Assembly (NCBI GenBank): GCA_035771165.1
Contig: JAWNZC010000446.1
Location: 1,798,001 to 1,862,000 of the forward strand
DNA length: 64,000 nt
Origin: Paragorgia papillata
Lineage: Eukaryota > Cnidaria > Anthozoa > Scleralcyonacea > Coralliidae
Reading direction: 5' to 3'
How positions within the stretch are numbered: the stretch's first letter is position 1; each line of letters begins with the position of its first letter. Positions 29,562-41,191 of this stretch are shown here, one piece after another. The notes under the pieces were generated by a model that saw only the letters and a list, made by a program, of their open reading frames with translations, searched no databases and was not told where the DNA came from. Both the position numbers and the translations under genes were made by a program.

Positions 29562-32500
29562 ATGTTGCCTCCAAAGCGTGCTCTTCTAACACTTTTGGTG
29601 GTCTTAAATATAGAAACATGCTTTGGTTCAGTGCAGGCATTGTATAGCAGACAAGAGAATAAGTATTTACGAAATCATGCTATCAATAAGCGTTATGTAA
29701 AAGGCGAAATTGAATGTGGGGTATACTGCGCAACAGAAGAGTCGTGTCAGTCAATAAATTTTCAAGTTGTGGATGATGCTCTAGATATTTGCGAACTGAA
29801 TAACGCAACAGAAGAAGAGTTAATCGATAATGATCTTCTGGATAAAGAAGGAGTGACATTCCTTAAAGTCGTTGACTGGGTACGTATAAGTGCATGTTAG
29901 TGATGTTACTTCAATTTCAGAGCGATTGCGGAATTAACTATATTCATTCACGCACTTTTTAAGTTGCATTTACAAGAAAACTATAAGAGCAGAATCTTTT
30001 TAAAAATTGTTCAAACATACTAAGTTTAGGCTAAGATAAAATCGTACAAGTATGCTTTTACTCTATTGAATTGCAATCCACAGCCTAACGTCCTTTTAAT
30101 ACCTAATTATAAGCTGACTCCCACAAATATATATATATATATGCATGCATGTTAAGGTCTTCGTTAGTTTGCAGGGTCATTTCGGTAAAGCGCTGTCAAT
30201 TCGTCAGAATTTATGCCACAAAAGTAAAATAGATATCGTTTACGATGTTGTATTTGATTTTACGATAAACACAAGGCAATAATAGTTGTGAATTTTCTTA
30301 AAACCAGAGGACTTCACTCGCGGTTATGGGTTTCTCAACATTTCCGTTTTTCAATAGTTACCGACTATAGAGGACGTTTGGTAAACTTCATTACCAATAA
30401 TAATTTTAACACCATTTTCCGCGAGATGTGCAAAAATGATGTTAGTGGAAGAGCAAAAAAAAATGCGTAGGACACGACATCTATGCAGGCCCTAACACTA
30501 TAATAAATATGTATAATAAATATATGTATAACTGTTATTTTGGTTCCAACATCTTAAATCACTAATCGTTTGCGCAACAGTGGCAATATACTTGACACAT
30601 GCAAACTATAATATTACTGTAAATATTTTTACCATGCTTTATAAAGAATTCATATATATCAAACATCTAAATTTAATAAAAATAGCTAAAATCAAAGAAA
30701 CATATTCTATGCACAACAATATTAACTCATTCCTGTCCGAGAGCTTCCCCAGAGATGAATAAAATCGTCTGGCGTTAGCCAGAATAAAATACTAAAGACC
30801 AATTCGAACAGGAAAGAGTTAAAGTACACCCCGATACATGCATAAGAAACTACAATATCTGCTTGTAAGGAATAATATGTTAGGCCTGCGCTAAACATCG
30901 CACAATAAACGAATTTACTGCTGGTTGCAGGTGACCGCGCCGCGCGCCGAATTTTGATTGTTGTTTGCATTGTTTCAACTGCTACTTGAGTACGAGTATA
31001 CTTGAGCCCAAAGTACGAGTTCACAAGTACAAGTTCAGTTAATTAGTCAAGGTTACTTAGAATGCTTGTCGACAATGCATGGACAAAGCTTTTCCACTAG
31101 TAATATCTCCTTCCGCGTTTGCAAAAGCAAAATGCCGTTTAAACATTTAATTTGATCAAATCGCAAAATCAAAATGCCGTTTGAACATTTCATTTGATCA
31201 AATCGCGAAACGAAAATGCTGTTTGAACATTTCATTTGCGAAATAGCGAAACCAAAAGGCCGCGTTTGAACATTTCATTTGCGAAATAGCGAAACCAAAA
31301 TGCCGTTTGAACATTTCATTTGCGAAATAGCCGAACCAAAGTTAGAGGGGGCGAGCGAGCGAGAAGTGGCGGCTGTTTACTCAGGCTAAACCAAAGTGCG
31401 ATAATTTTTTATTTTAATTTTTACGTTTCACTTTTAACTTTTAACTTTCGCTGTTCACATTTCACTTTCGCTGTTCACATTTCACATTTAACTTTCGCTG
31501 TTCACGTTTCACATTTATAACTTTCACTGTTCACGTTTCAAATTAACTTTCGCTGTTCACATTTCACATTTAACTCTCGCTGTTCGCCTTTCATATTGAA
31601 CTTTCGCTGTTCACGTTTTCACATTAACTTTCGCTGTTCTTGAACTGGCATAGCTTAGCCGAGGAGGCTCAAACTCTCGGTCCCAGGTTTCCGCGCAATC
31701 GCGCATTACTAGAGATCGATAATTTGTTCTGTTTGCCTGTGTTTTTTTGTGTAGTTTCTATAGTTTGCGTTTGGTATTCCGTTTTCAGTACGGCTGCAAT
31801 TAGTACAAGGACAAACGGTGAGCACGTTTCAGTATTTTCCGTTAGTTTGTTTTAAAACCGTATTTCCGACACTGTTTAAGTATAGGTTAGTGACCGAAAC
31901 CGAGGTCACTACGCTACGTATTCTAGACGTAGTTTTAAAGCGACATAAGTCATTTAATTATGCAAGGTCAATAACCTATTTATTAACCGCGGCACATCAA
32001 AGATAATTTATGCATGAATAAACTAACGTGTTTTAGTAGATCACAATAAAGTTGGCAGGGAAAATGCAAATTGTACCAGGTTGCAGCTTGTACAATAAAC
32101 ATGTGTACAAATGCGTGTGGCCAATGCAGTCATGTCTCGTCTCAACACGTAGGTGTAATTACACTCTTGATAATCTGAATTTTGCCATGTTTCTTTCAAT
32201 TTGTTGGGCAGGAATTATTAGAAGGCAAGGGTGTCCAGTGGTGGGGGTGGTATTGTCTTCCATAAAATGCAGCAAGCAAGAGACCAACAGATAATGGGTT
32301 GATTAATTTAAAATTACAAATTTCAGCGTATAAAATCATAAAGGGATGGGAGTGGAGAGGGGGCAGACGAGATAAATATTTAACACATCCTGGCCTACTT
32401 GGCACCTATATTGTTGTTAAAATTTTAAACATTTAACTTTGTGAAATATATAAGCTTTTATTCTCACTAACAACCTCCAAAGAGCCAAGACTGAGGTTAA

Positions 32501-35500
32501 TAATATGTTTTTATATATAGAGATTTCCATCTAAAGCAAAGCATGTAATTTCAATATTCTCATTACTTCAAGAAAAATTTAACCATATTACACTTACACA
32601 TGCAACAACAAACATGCATGATAAAAATGTTAACAATTATTCATCTTATGTTTATAGTATACACACTTGCAAAAGCAAAATTCAACTGGTGTTTCATGTC
32701 AAAAAATTGTTGGCGATTAGCAGATTCAGCTAAAGCTTTTAAATATCTATAGATTTTGCATTTTCCCTGCCAACTTTATTGTGATCTATTAAAACACGTT
32801 AATACAGTATTACAGTAAATAAGGTTTTAAAACAAACTAACGGAAAGTAAAACGTGCTCACCGTTTGTCCTTGGAATACCAAACGCAAACTAGAAACTAC
32901 ACAAAAACCAAATTTAATTGCCCAGACGAATTTAATTCGTGCGTCGAATTTACTAGAGTTATACGTCGCAGTTTCATTGAATCACTATAATTCAAACAAT
33001 TAAATTCGTCTGAATTAAATTCGTCTATTGTGCGACGTTTAGCGCAGGCCTTATTGAGAACTATTTTATCTGGAATTTTCGTCATCTATTTATAAAGAAT
33101 TTCAGTCAAGTATGATACTCATGTACCCTTTTAAAAAAAATAATAATTACAGTCAAGCAGTTACCAGAAGCAAGGAAATTCTTGCGCAGACATTCTTCAA
33201 CAGACAAAGTCGAAGGCAAAGTGGTTGCCAAGTGGGGAATACTGGATTATTTTGGATCAAAATGAACCAATAAAAGTGTTTTGCGATATGAAAACGGATG
33301 GAGGTATGTTATATTAGATATATATATACTGAACCCCTCTCTATCCCAAACGGATGTTATGACAGGGGCGTTGCCAAACCTTTCCCGCAAAGTTGTGGGT
33401 GTCTCATATAGTAGAAAGCATGCAGTTGACACTTGATCACTGACGCTGAACGTTGATCAATGATCATTAAAGGGCAACTATACGTTTCCAGGTTATTCTA
33501 TCTTCCATTAAAGTCGGAAAAGTTCAATCTAAAACCGAACAAATAATTGAAACCAGTCACTCGGTTCCACTTTTATGAATTGTCTAAGTTTGTGTTTTTG
33601 CTCCTTTTGCTGAACTCGTGTGAACGACGACCGCGTCGAAATAAAGACTGGTATTAGTACCTTGTGATGTCATACCGGTAACAAACAACATTGGGTTTTA
33701 CCGGTATGATGTCAAAGACAATAGAGTACCCATTCTCCTAGAAACGCGGTCATGCTTCAAAAGGACCTAAGAAGGCTTCGCTGATAAGTTCTTTCCTTTA
33801 CCTCGAAATTCATATTTTTCTTTACTTTTGCTAAGTTAGATGATAACCCTTTCAGAAGAAAATATAACTTCAAAAGGTTTAGTTGACCTTTAAGGGACCG
33901 GTCATTATTTAAGTTGGAAGGGGGGTAGGAGGAGAAATAGGTTTTTTTATGGAAAATTTTAATTACCCCCCTCAAATTTCCATACGATTTTCAAGGATCC
34001 CCCCCTAAAAAAAAGATTAAACTTACAGTATATTAAGTTTTTAATAAAATAATAGTTTAAAATGCAACTTGTAACTGTACTAAAGTACATCAAACAACTG
34101 AACTTATATATTATGGTGATTTACAATATTAACATGGGTAACATGGGTAGTATACTTTTAAGCTTCCAAATTATCAATAATTTAATATATGAGCCGAGGG
34201 AAATTGAAATTATTGGCATTTTGACATTTTATATTCTACCATTATGACTTTCTTTCTATTTATAGTTACGTATAAACTGTTATATTAAAACTGTTTAGTC
34301 TATACATGTAAATAATGAATTGTTGCTTTTTGAATGTTAACTTTAAAAATTTGGCCTTATGCAAAATACCAACTTCCATAATTTTATTAAAGACCCCCCC
34401 TGAGAACCTCAAAATAATTCAAGACCCCCCTGTTTTTCTAAGTTATTATTTCCGGATCCCCCTATTTTCTCCTCCTCCCTCCCTCCAACTTAAATAATGA
34501 CCGGTCCCTAATTTTAAACGAAAAATTATCCAGAACATGCATCATACCAAATAAATAAACGTAAAAATATTTAAAAGCACGAGATACTTTCCTTGGCTAG
34601 TTGTCTCCTTTGTTTATCCAATTCGAAACTTCTGCCGTATGGCCGGTATGGGGCTATAAATAAAATGTTGACGATATTCGTCGTCCCGCGTCGTCCACCG
34701 TATTCCTCTGATCTTCTTCGGCCCACTCCCACCTCCCGCCCCCCCCCCCCCAATTCCTCGCTTACACAAAGACAAAATATTTGTCACAACCAGATTTTGG
34801 TAAACACGTGACTATAATATACCACGTCTTTTCTTTTGCGGCGGGGAGAAAACAGACGTACATGTATAACAGATGGATTTACACCTCTTATTTATATATT
34901 TTTTGTTTCTGTATAAACGCCGTCTTTTACTCTACATTTGGATCCAAAAGATTGTTTATATACAATACCCCCCAATGTTGTCGCCAACCGATTGTGATTT
35001 AAGATCGATTGATTAATTGATTGATCTGATCGATTTGGTCGGTTTGATCGCTTTCATCGATTTCATGGATTGATCGATTGATTGATTGATTAATCGATTG
35101 ATAGGTTGATTGCAAACTTATTTTATTTTATTAATAGGAGGCTGGACATTAGTCTCAAATCTTGTTCTTAATGATTCTGCTGGATTCAGCTGGACCCTCG
35201 CAGACGATTACAATAAGATCAGTGATTTTAACACGTCTAAACTTGGAATTTCTACCCTCGCTCTTGAAGCATTGAGACAAAAAATGCCATTCACGCAACT
35301 GAGATTCTATTGCCACAAAAAAATACCTGGGCGAACTTTTCACATTGTTACAGAAAAAAACACCTTGGGCCAACATGTTGTTCAATTTTTTACTGCTCGA
35401 AATAATTCTCTTCCAAAGGCATGTGGTTCATTTTATCGTCTGGCCGACGATAATTCAAAAATGGCTAGACGTTGTTCCAAATGGGGTCATGAAGCTGGAC

Positions 35501-35700
35501 AGTTTTATGTTGGTAAATGGTTGGTGGACGATTTATCTCCAGTCGATAGGCGGTTATTTAATCATTTAGCCTTTATTAAGCGTAAGGCCTACTGGTTGCT
35601 TCAAGGCTCTCCAGATGGACGGTGGGAGTGTGATGATTACTTGAATAACCATGGTTTTACCCGGTCAGCTGGTGATTTTTGGAAAATCTTTGTTCGTTAA
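29562..35700 (+). CDS. Secreted PAN/Apple plus fibrinogen-like protein, 3 exons (343 aa)
   Basis: Join: 29562-29879, 33153-33303, 35138-35700 (GT-AG introns; phases fit, 1032 nt). I chose the ATG at 29562 (MLPPKRALLTLLVVLNI) because it begins a signal peptide; an in-frame ATG at 29535 is less suitable. Exon 1 encodes a PAN/Apple-like module (CGVYCATEESCQSINF...CELN). Exon 2 gives SGEYWIILDQ and VFCDMKTDG, and exon 3 starts GGWTLVSN. Together these form the CDMxTDGGGWTLV hallmark at the start of fibrinogen-related domains. The rest of exon 3 (RFYCHKKIPGRTFHIV, CSKWGHEAGQFY, DGRWECDDY) lacks the usual calcium site of fibrinogen C-terminal domains, so the fold is probably a derived one. It is likely an extracellular recognition or adhesion protein. 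Introns contain large repeats. Confidence 0.82.
30722..30822. mobile_element. 101-bp MITE with TTAACTC ends
   Basis: TTAACTCATTCCTGTCCGA and CGAACAGGAAAGAGTTAA are inverted ends. The interior has AAAATCGTCTGGCGTTAGCC. Related diverged sequences lie at 51930-52020 and 52544-52640 (TAACTCTTTCACTGCC). In intron 1 of the PAN/fibrinogen gene. Confidence 0.7.
31125..31340 (+). repeat. ~48-bp minisatellite, ~4.5 copies
   Basis: Repeated AAAATGCCGTTTGAACATTT, CATTTG then CGAAATAGCGAAACC or ATCAAATCGCGAAAC. Later copies are more alike than the first ones. Confidence 0.9.
31425..31640 (+). repeat. ~27-bp minisatellite, ~8 copies
   Basis: Repeats of TTTAACTTTCGCTGTTCAC and GTTTCACA with unit length varying from ~24 to 32. 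Confidence 0.9.
31745..32900. repeat. Large inverted repeat in intron 1
   Basis: Left arm 31745-32073 and right arm ~32755-32903 share, in opposite orientation, GTTTGCGTTTGGTATTCC, GGACAAACGGTGAGCACGTT, CCGTTAGTTTGTTTTAAAAC, ACGTGTTTTA and ATCACAATAAAGTTGGCAGG. The right arm lacks several internal segments of the left. The ~680-bp centre holds no recognised ORF. Probably a foldback transposon. Confidence 0.75.
33893..34509. mobile_element. 617-bp MITE with AGGGACCGGTCATTATTTAA ends
   Basis: Inverted ends of ~33 bp reach AAGTTGGA(A/G)GG. The interior is AT-rich with opposed G-rich and C-rich strings (CCCCCCTGAGAACC, GACCCCCCTG). The flanks allow a 3-bp TTA/TAA duplication. It lies in intron 2 of the PAN/fibrinogen gene. 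Non-coding. Confidence 0.8.
34997..35112 (+). repeat. Degenerate GATT/GATC simple repeat
   Basis: Runs of GATTGATTAATTGATTGATC up to 25 bases upstream of the last-exon acceptor of the PAN/fibrinogen gene. Confidence 0.85.
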
Positions 35701-36052
35701 CCATTCGATTCGTTCTCGTTTACAAGACTGACTCAAATATGCCGCGGCGTGCCCGCAAATGTTGTTTAATTAAAAGTCGCTCACATAGTCACGTGCACTA
35801 GTAAAATTGTTTAATCAGTTTACTATCCACGTGGGCCATTAAGTTTTAGTAAACTCGAAACGTTAATCCCTACTAACCTTCAATGATCCCCGAGCCCGGG
35901 CGGAGGGCCGATCGAAGGCCCGCAGCCCGGGCGAGGGTGCTAATCTCGACACGCGTGGAATCCACTTTACACGCGAAATTACACGCGAGTGGGAAAGAAA
36001 TTCTGCGAGATGTTTATATGTATGTATGTAACTTATGAAACATGAAGCTTCG

Positions 36053-36166
36053 TGCATATGTACTCTTATAAAGACGCGTTTGACGTCATTTGAACACGAA
36101 AAAGTTGAGTACGCTTCTTTCGTGTTCAAATCACGTCAAACGTGCCTTTATAAGAGTACATATGCA
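36053..36166. mobile_element. 114-bp near-perfect palindrome
   Basis: Arms of ~49 bases (TGCATATGTACTCTTATAAA, then GACGCGTTTGACGTCATTTG and AACACGAAA) with a ~15-base centre. Another half-copy is at 28610-28672. Confidence 0.85.
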
Positions 36167-36371
36167 CAGGATCGGAGCGGTATGTTTTATTTGTTTTATA
36201 AAATAAGAAGGAAAAAAACAAGCTAAAAGTTGGACAGTTTTGAGAGTTCGCTAGCTTTTCCCGCCAGGTGACGCCATCCTACGCCACGTTACGTCATTCA
36301 TGATCTTTATACTCTTATAAATGCACGGAGCCCAGCCAATCAGAACGTGCGTAGAGGACCCTTATTTTATA

Positions 36372-36373
<2 letters not shown>

Positions 36374-36418
<45 letters not shown>
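36374..36418. repeat. (TA)n microsatellite
   Basis: About 22 TA units. Open frames through it (YIYIYI) are artefacts. Confidence 0.95.
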
Positions 36419-36423
<5 letters not shown>

Positions 36424-36464
36424 AATTAAATCGCCAACTTTCGCGGCTCAAGCGAAACAAAATC

Positions 36465-36818
36465 TTTGTCAGAAAAATTGGTTTACAAATGACCGAAAAA
36501 GGAAAGCTAAGAAGAGATGTTGCAGTGGGATGAACCAAACAATATTAAACACGACTAGAAACCATTGAAAAAGCATGAAAAATTGCGATAAAGATTGGAA
36601 AAGATGCCGCCAAACGTGACTGAAAAAAACGAAAAGATGTTTCTTCGTGTGTCTGTTCAAAGCCAGCAAAAGGCTTATGCACTGATATATCTTGGCTCGA
36701 GAGGGAACAGTGAATTGAAAGGAACATCAACACAAACAGCTTTTCACATTTTGAAGAGAATTTATTGCTTTTTGCTAAGAACCGAACGAGAAAACCACGG
36801 AAACCAAACGCCAAATTT
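36465..36818 (+). repeat. Inverse copy of the 15935-16290 repeat
   Basis: Plus-strand open frame at 36595-36813 (LRVSVQSQQKAYALIYLGSR) corresponds to the minus-strand one near 16152. Just downstream, CCGTCGAATTTGCTTTTGTT and CGGCAGATATTT recur from 13206-13237. Confidence 0.8.
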
Positions 36819-37329
36819 CCTGTCCGTCGAATTTGCTTTTGTTCGGCAGATATTTTCGGCAGATATTTTAACAGATATTTGCGTTTTAGAACTAGTTAAG
36901 TCCACAATTTTCTGTGACATTTGAAACGAAACTCTTGAGGTTTTCACAAATTATTTTGACCGGAGATGGGATAAAACACTTCCCCGGACCACCAACAAGT
37001 AAATTTGCCGGGTGTTTTCCGGGGGGTGTGAATAAAATATTTATGGAGAAGGTGTTCATTCTACAGAGAAGGCGCACGTGTATAAGGGAGAAGGCTCGCC
37101 TTTCAGCAGATGGACTTGAGTTGTCGAAACAAACAGCGCGTGTTTGCACGGAGAAGCGTCGCGCCTCCACAGAAGAGTGTCGTATGTCTGTGGAGAAGGT
37201 GCTCGTCTTTCCGTCGAAAACGCTCATTTGCACGAAGAAGGCTTATGTGTATACAGATAAATTATACATAAACGCAGAATACACACGTATATTATCGCAG
37301 AATGTGTACGTAAATATTTTAAACTTACT

Positions 37330-37467
37330 TCATCGAGTGCATGAGTTAGCAACTTCCCCATTCAACTTCTCGACTTCTGTTTCGAGCAACTCAATAGTAG
37401 CTTCGAAATCATCTTCTGGATCAGATAAAAATGTTTCTGGCCTCTGTTCATGACCTTCTGTCTCCAT
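37330..37467 (-). CDS. Possible first coding exon or 45-aa ORF, unknown
   Basis: The minus strand encodes METEGHEQRPETFLSDPEDD followed by FEATIELLETEVEKLNGEVA, an acidic then coiled-coil-like sequence. There is an in-frame stop upstream (TAA, then ASTSSAYYA before the Met). A strong donor-like GTAAGT follows at 37323-37328, but an in-frame TGA falls one base before it, so either the ORF is a complete 45-residue peptide or this is not the real splice frame. I do not recognise the family and found no partner exon. Upstream sequence is comparatively GC-rich and could be a promoter or 5' UTR. Confidence 0.35.
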   Translation of the reverse strand: METEGHEQRPETFLSDPEDDFEATIELLETEVEKLNGEVANSCTR

Positions 37468-38279
37468 AGCATAATATGCTGAACTTGTCGACGCGGTTTA
37501 TGTCTAGAAGTGCGATTTTCTAAAGACGAGCCTTCCAAACCCTGTGGCGCGCGATCGAATATTGAACTGCTGGAGGCACTGATAAAAGACGTTTGCAAGG
37601 CTCTCAGCGTGCGCAATAAATAAACATGGCCAAGCAAATGCGGTAAATGATACGTTTCTGTTAAGGTTTATAGACTTTACCGCGTTTCAAACATCCATCA
37701 ATTTCACTGTTCAGTGCATGTCTAGATATCGTGTTGGTGTCCGTGTCGTATTACATTTGGAAACGTGTGTTTCAAAAACATGTATAAATATTTTCTGTTT
37801 GTCCGAATTTAAATAAATTCTATATCAAAATGATCGCTTGAATCTGCCGAATCCGATACTATACGTTTTGTCTACTAAATATATTAGATCCGTTGTTTAA
37901 TTTTCAGAAAAACGGCCTTGTTTACATTTATACTACATTAGCAAACCTGCGGCGCTTCCTGCACCGCTGCAGGTCATATATTAAGACCACGGATTATATT
38001 TGTCAAAATCTATGCAATTATGCATTGCCAATTGCCATATAGTCTTGCTAGAGTACGCACAGGCTACGCCAAGCTTTCAGAAATCAGTAGCCCGAGTGAA
38101 CGCCTGAGCAGGCGTCTTGTTTTCAATAAGTTTACCAAAAATATTTTTTAAATGTTTTCTGAGCCTACGTTTTCCGCCCTGAAACTCAAAAGACAATAGA
38201 TATACGTAAGCTGTTATACGGAAATATAGTTCCTCTTAGCAGGTATAGTACCGTAGGTTAGGAAGTTGTTCTGTCTCAG

Positions 38280-38470
38280 TTACTTTACACGTAAACAGCA
38301 AAGAGTGTTCTTCCTTAGCTTCTTTATAGATAGCCAATAGAATGTTTTCGAGTTTAAATATGACCGTGAAGTTGATAACCACTTACGTAAACAGTAAAGA
38401 GTGTTTTTCCTTCTTTATAGATAGCCAATAGAATGTTTTCAAGTTTTATTCAGTGACCTTAGTAGGGAGC
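38280..38470 (+). repeat. ACGTAAACAGCAAAGAGTGT repeat, two tandem copies
   Basis: Units near 38285 and 38388 share ACGTAAACAG(C/T)AAAGAGTGTT, TTTATAGATAGCCAATAGAA and TGTTTTC(G/A)AGTTT. Relatives occur at 42790-43080. Confidence 0.8.
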
Positions 38471-38731
38471 ACAGGATGGACGCCATAACGCCATCCCCAC
38501 CTCTAAATCTAACCCTGTGGCCCGGTGGCCCTAAACCTAACCACAACCCCCCGGTGGCCCTAAACCTAACCACAACCCTCCGAGAAGAAAAGATTCGTTT
38601 TCCGCCCTGAATCTCAAAAGCCACAATTATACTAATCAATAACCGTAGATATACGTAAGCGAAGATAAATGTAGTTTCTTTCAGCAGGTATTATATACTG
38701 GGTTCATGGCGGCCATGTTGGTTGGTAGGAA

Positions 38732-38766
38732 CAATAGCATCTAATATATTATTTTAGATGCTATTG
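38732..38766. repeat. 35-bp palindrome adjoining the hAT end
   Basis: Perfect 13-bp arms CAATAGCATCTAA and TTAGATGCTATTG. Confidence 0.8.
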
Positions 38767-38772
38767 CATGTA

Positions 38773-39900
38773 CCAGTGGCGGATTAACCATACGGCAAAA
38801 GCGGCATATGCCGCGGGCCCCGCGCTTTCTGATTGCGCAATCTTGTGTTCTGCACTTTCTTTCTGGAAAGCGTTGTGCCCCAGAAAGCCCGGGCCCCCTA
38901 AAAGTGCGGGGCCCCCAAAAGCGCGGCCCCCCAAAAAAAAATGCGAGTCCCCCCCCAAAAAAAAAGCGGGGGCCCCCCAAAAACGCGAGGCCTCTAGAAA
39001 CCACGTTGCCTCTAAAGACCGCGGGGCCGCTAAAAGGCGCGAGGCCCACCAAAAGCGCGGGGCCTAGCAAATTACAGTCAAACTAATAAACTCTGAAAGT
39101 ATATGTGAGGTTAGACGCGTGCATCAACGAAATCGCCGTTAGGATGAGCCAGGACGTACCAGCGCCTGAATTGCCGCAGACTCCAGCCGACAACTAGTTT
39201 CGTACGAGCACGTTGACACGTTCGTGGTGATTGTAGATAGTATCGATGGCGAATTGCAAAAACGACTTAGCGCGTACGCAGGTACGGTATAGTATTACTC
39301 GGAAGTTCGGGTTCTTGCGAAAGCTCAGGGAGTTTTGGGTTTTTGGCAGACGATCAAGTGGTCATTGGTCAAGAGTGCGGAGAGCCTTCAAAAAGCATAC
39401 CCCACAGATCTTGAAGACAGTCTGCCTGACGAATTATTACAGTTTTCTAGTTTTCTCAACACGGAATTTGTTAAGAAATCATTAGATGCGACTGCTTCTC
39501 CAGCAATCCCTGCTACTTCTTCAGTCCCAGCTGTATGACCGAGTTGTCTCCTGATGACGTTGCTGTGGTAACTAAAGATGACGAAAACGTCAGATTAAAC
39601 GTTGAGTCACCTGAATTGCGAATATACAGGCTTCTTGTAGCCAACAATCTGGAAACTGTATTTCCGCATTTATCTGAGTCTTATGATCTCGAACTGTTCT
39701 GGCGAAAGATCATTCTCTAAACTGCATAAAAAGTCAAGTCCGATCGGGCATGACACAGAAGCGGCTAAACAGCCTACTCTGCTTAGCGTGGAGCACGAGC
39801 TTCTGCGGAACATTGACTTGTCGTCATTAACGATTTTGCTATTTAATATGAAATCGCGTAAACATAACGTTTACAAGACGTCTGCAGACTGAGATGCCAA
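38773..39900 (+). pseudogene. Decayed hAT-type (ZMYM1/TTF-like) transposase element
   Basis: The 5' end CAGTGGCGGATTA is like hAT termini. A GC-rich tandem tract (38895-39065, ~18-bp GGCCCCCCAAAAAGCGCG-type units) follows. The plus strand then encodes, in several frames, SLVKSAESLQKAYPTDLEDS and LPDELLQFSSFLN (39335-39538), LRIYRLLVAN...FPHLSESY (39535-39720) and CSGERSFSKLHK...TLLSVEHELLRNIDL (39683-39892). The (S)GERSFSKL...LSVEHE block is the hallmark of the C-terminal dimerisation domain of hAT transposases. Frame changes and loss of the catalytic core mark it as dead. No 3' terminus was found. Confidence 0.75.
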
Positions 39901-39988
39901 TACTTTGCATGTTCATGCATATAGATATTGTTCATGACTTCATGTTGGCTATATTTAGCTGTATTAACTTTTAACTTTTTTTCTTATA

Positions 39989-40136
39989 CAGTAAAAACCC
40001 GCTAACAATAACCAACATTTTACCAAATCAGCCTGGGATAGGTTCTTATATTCTTATATATTCTTATATAAATAAATTATTAATTTCAGCCTGAGGTTCT
40101 TAATAGTGGTAGGTTCTTGTTAGCGGGTTTTCACTG
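39989..40136. mobile_element. 148-bp mariner-type MITE with TA duplication
   Basis: Ends CAGTAAAAACCCGCTAACA and TGTTAGCGGGTTTTCACTG, flanked by TA on both sides. Same family as 53248-53394. Confidence 0.85.
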
Positions 40137-40139
40137 TAT

Positions 40140-41030
40140 ATAATATATAATATACTAGAAGTTACTATCGCAAGGGAAGTGCTGCCTCAAGAGCCATGGG
40201 AAGCCTAATTTTTTATAAAATTTCAAAAATGAACCCTGGGATTGATTATATAAATTGTAACAGACATACTGTAGTAGTATGTACACATTTTTTCAATTAT
40301 ATTTAAATACAGCAGACTTAAATTACAAATAACTATCACTTAATGTATCTGAATATAATTGGCAAGGCTTTTGACTGCATACAGAGTATACTAGAAACAA
40401 TATGACTATGTGTTGATGTTTGGTAAACAAATTTATGATAAATCACTGTCACTATAAATCATGCTTCTTACTGTGACAAAGCTGTCAGTGGAATCCGGAG
40501 TGTCTGATATGTTATGGCAAAGCAAGCACCAAACAAATAGGCACTGACTAAATAAATACCAGAAATGGTATGTAACAGGTGTTTACAGTATTTGTTGCTC
40601 CATTGTTTATATTGTCTAACTTTCTAACTTGTTGAGAATATAATACTTTGAAGGAGATCTTTGTGATGTATATTAAGTCATTGCACATGTCCCGTCCACA
40701 TATACTGTAATTGTCGTTTGGGAATACACAACTGCAACCACTGTATTTTATTTTCCCAAAGATCTTGTAATACCTATTGTATTTACTCTGCATACCAAAT
40801 ATGGTTATCCATGGCACATAAATAATCTCCATTGTCCACTGAATTTTCACAAAGTGAACAATTCCATTGTCCACTGAATTTTCACAAAGCTGAGGTAAAT
40901 AATTTATTGAAGACAGTGCCATGTACAGTTCATTACATATACAGTGTATCCACATACAGCTTTGTGCAAATCCATTGACCATTGTAGAAACCACTGTAGA
41001 TTATTTCCTCAAATCCAAGTCAGATGTTGG
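40140..41030. other. no gene recognised
   Basis: AT-rich. A short direct duplication (TCCATTGTCCACTGAATTTT with CACAAAG) occurs near 40835-40890. Confidence 0.5.
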
Positions 41031-41191
41031 TAGGAACAACAGTTGGTTAGTTGTTCAGCGACAGAAATCCCTCATGAGGAATGAGATCATTGTTAAAAGC
41101 ATTCAAGTACATGTTGTCTCCTTGTACTAAGACATTGTCGATGGTTGTCGAGTTCCACTCGATAACTGGAATAGTTTGTGCTGTTGATGCA

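Noticed and set aside
30288..30470. 60-codon ORF in the PAN/fibrinogen gene intron
   Set aside because: No family features, no splice sites in frame, AT-biased composition.
36321..36568. Open frames containing IYIYIYIY
   Set aside because: Translation of a (TA)n microsatellite; the same applies at 43476-43716.
16595..36813. Conserved 70-aa protein in the two 355-bp repeats
   Set aside because: The DNA copies are ~97% identical throughout, so an open frame in both says nothing about coding.
38768..39086. Pro/Lys-rich proteins in both strands
   Set aside because: Translation of the GGCCCCCCAAAA tandem tract at the hAT 5' end; both strands and several frames are open.
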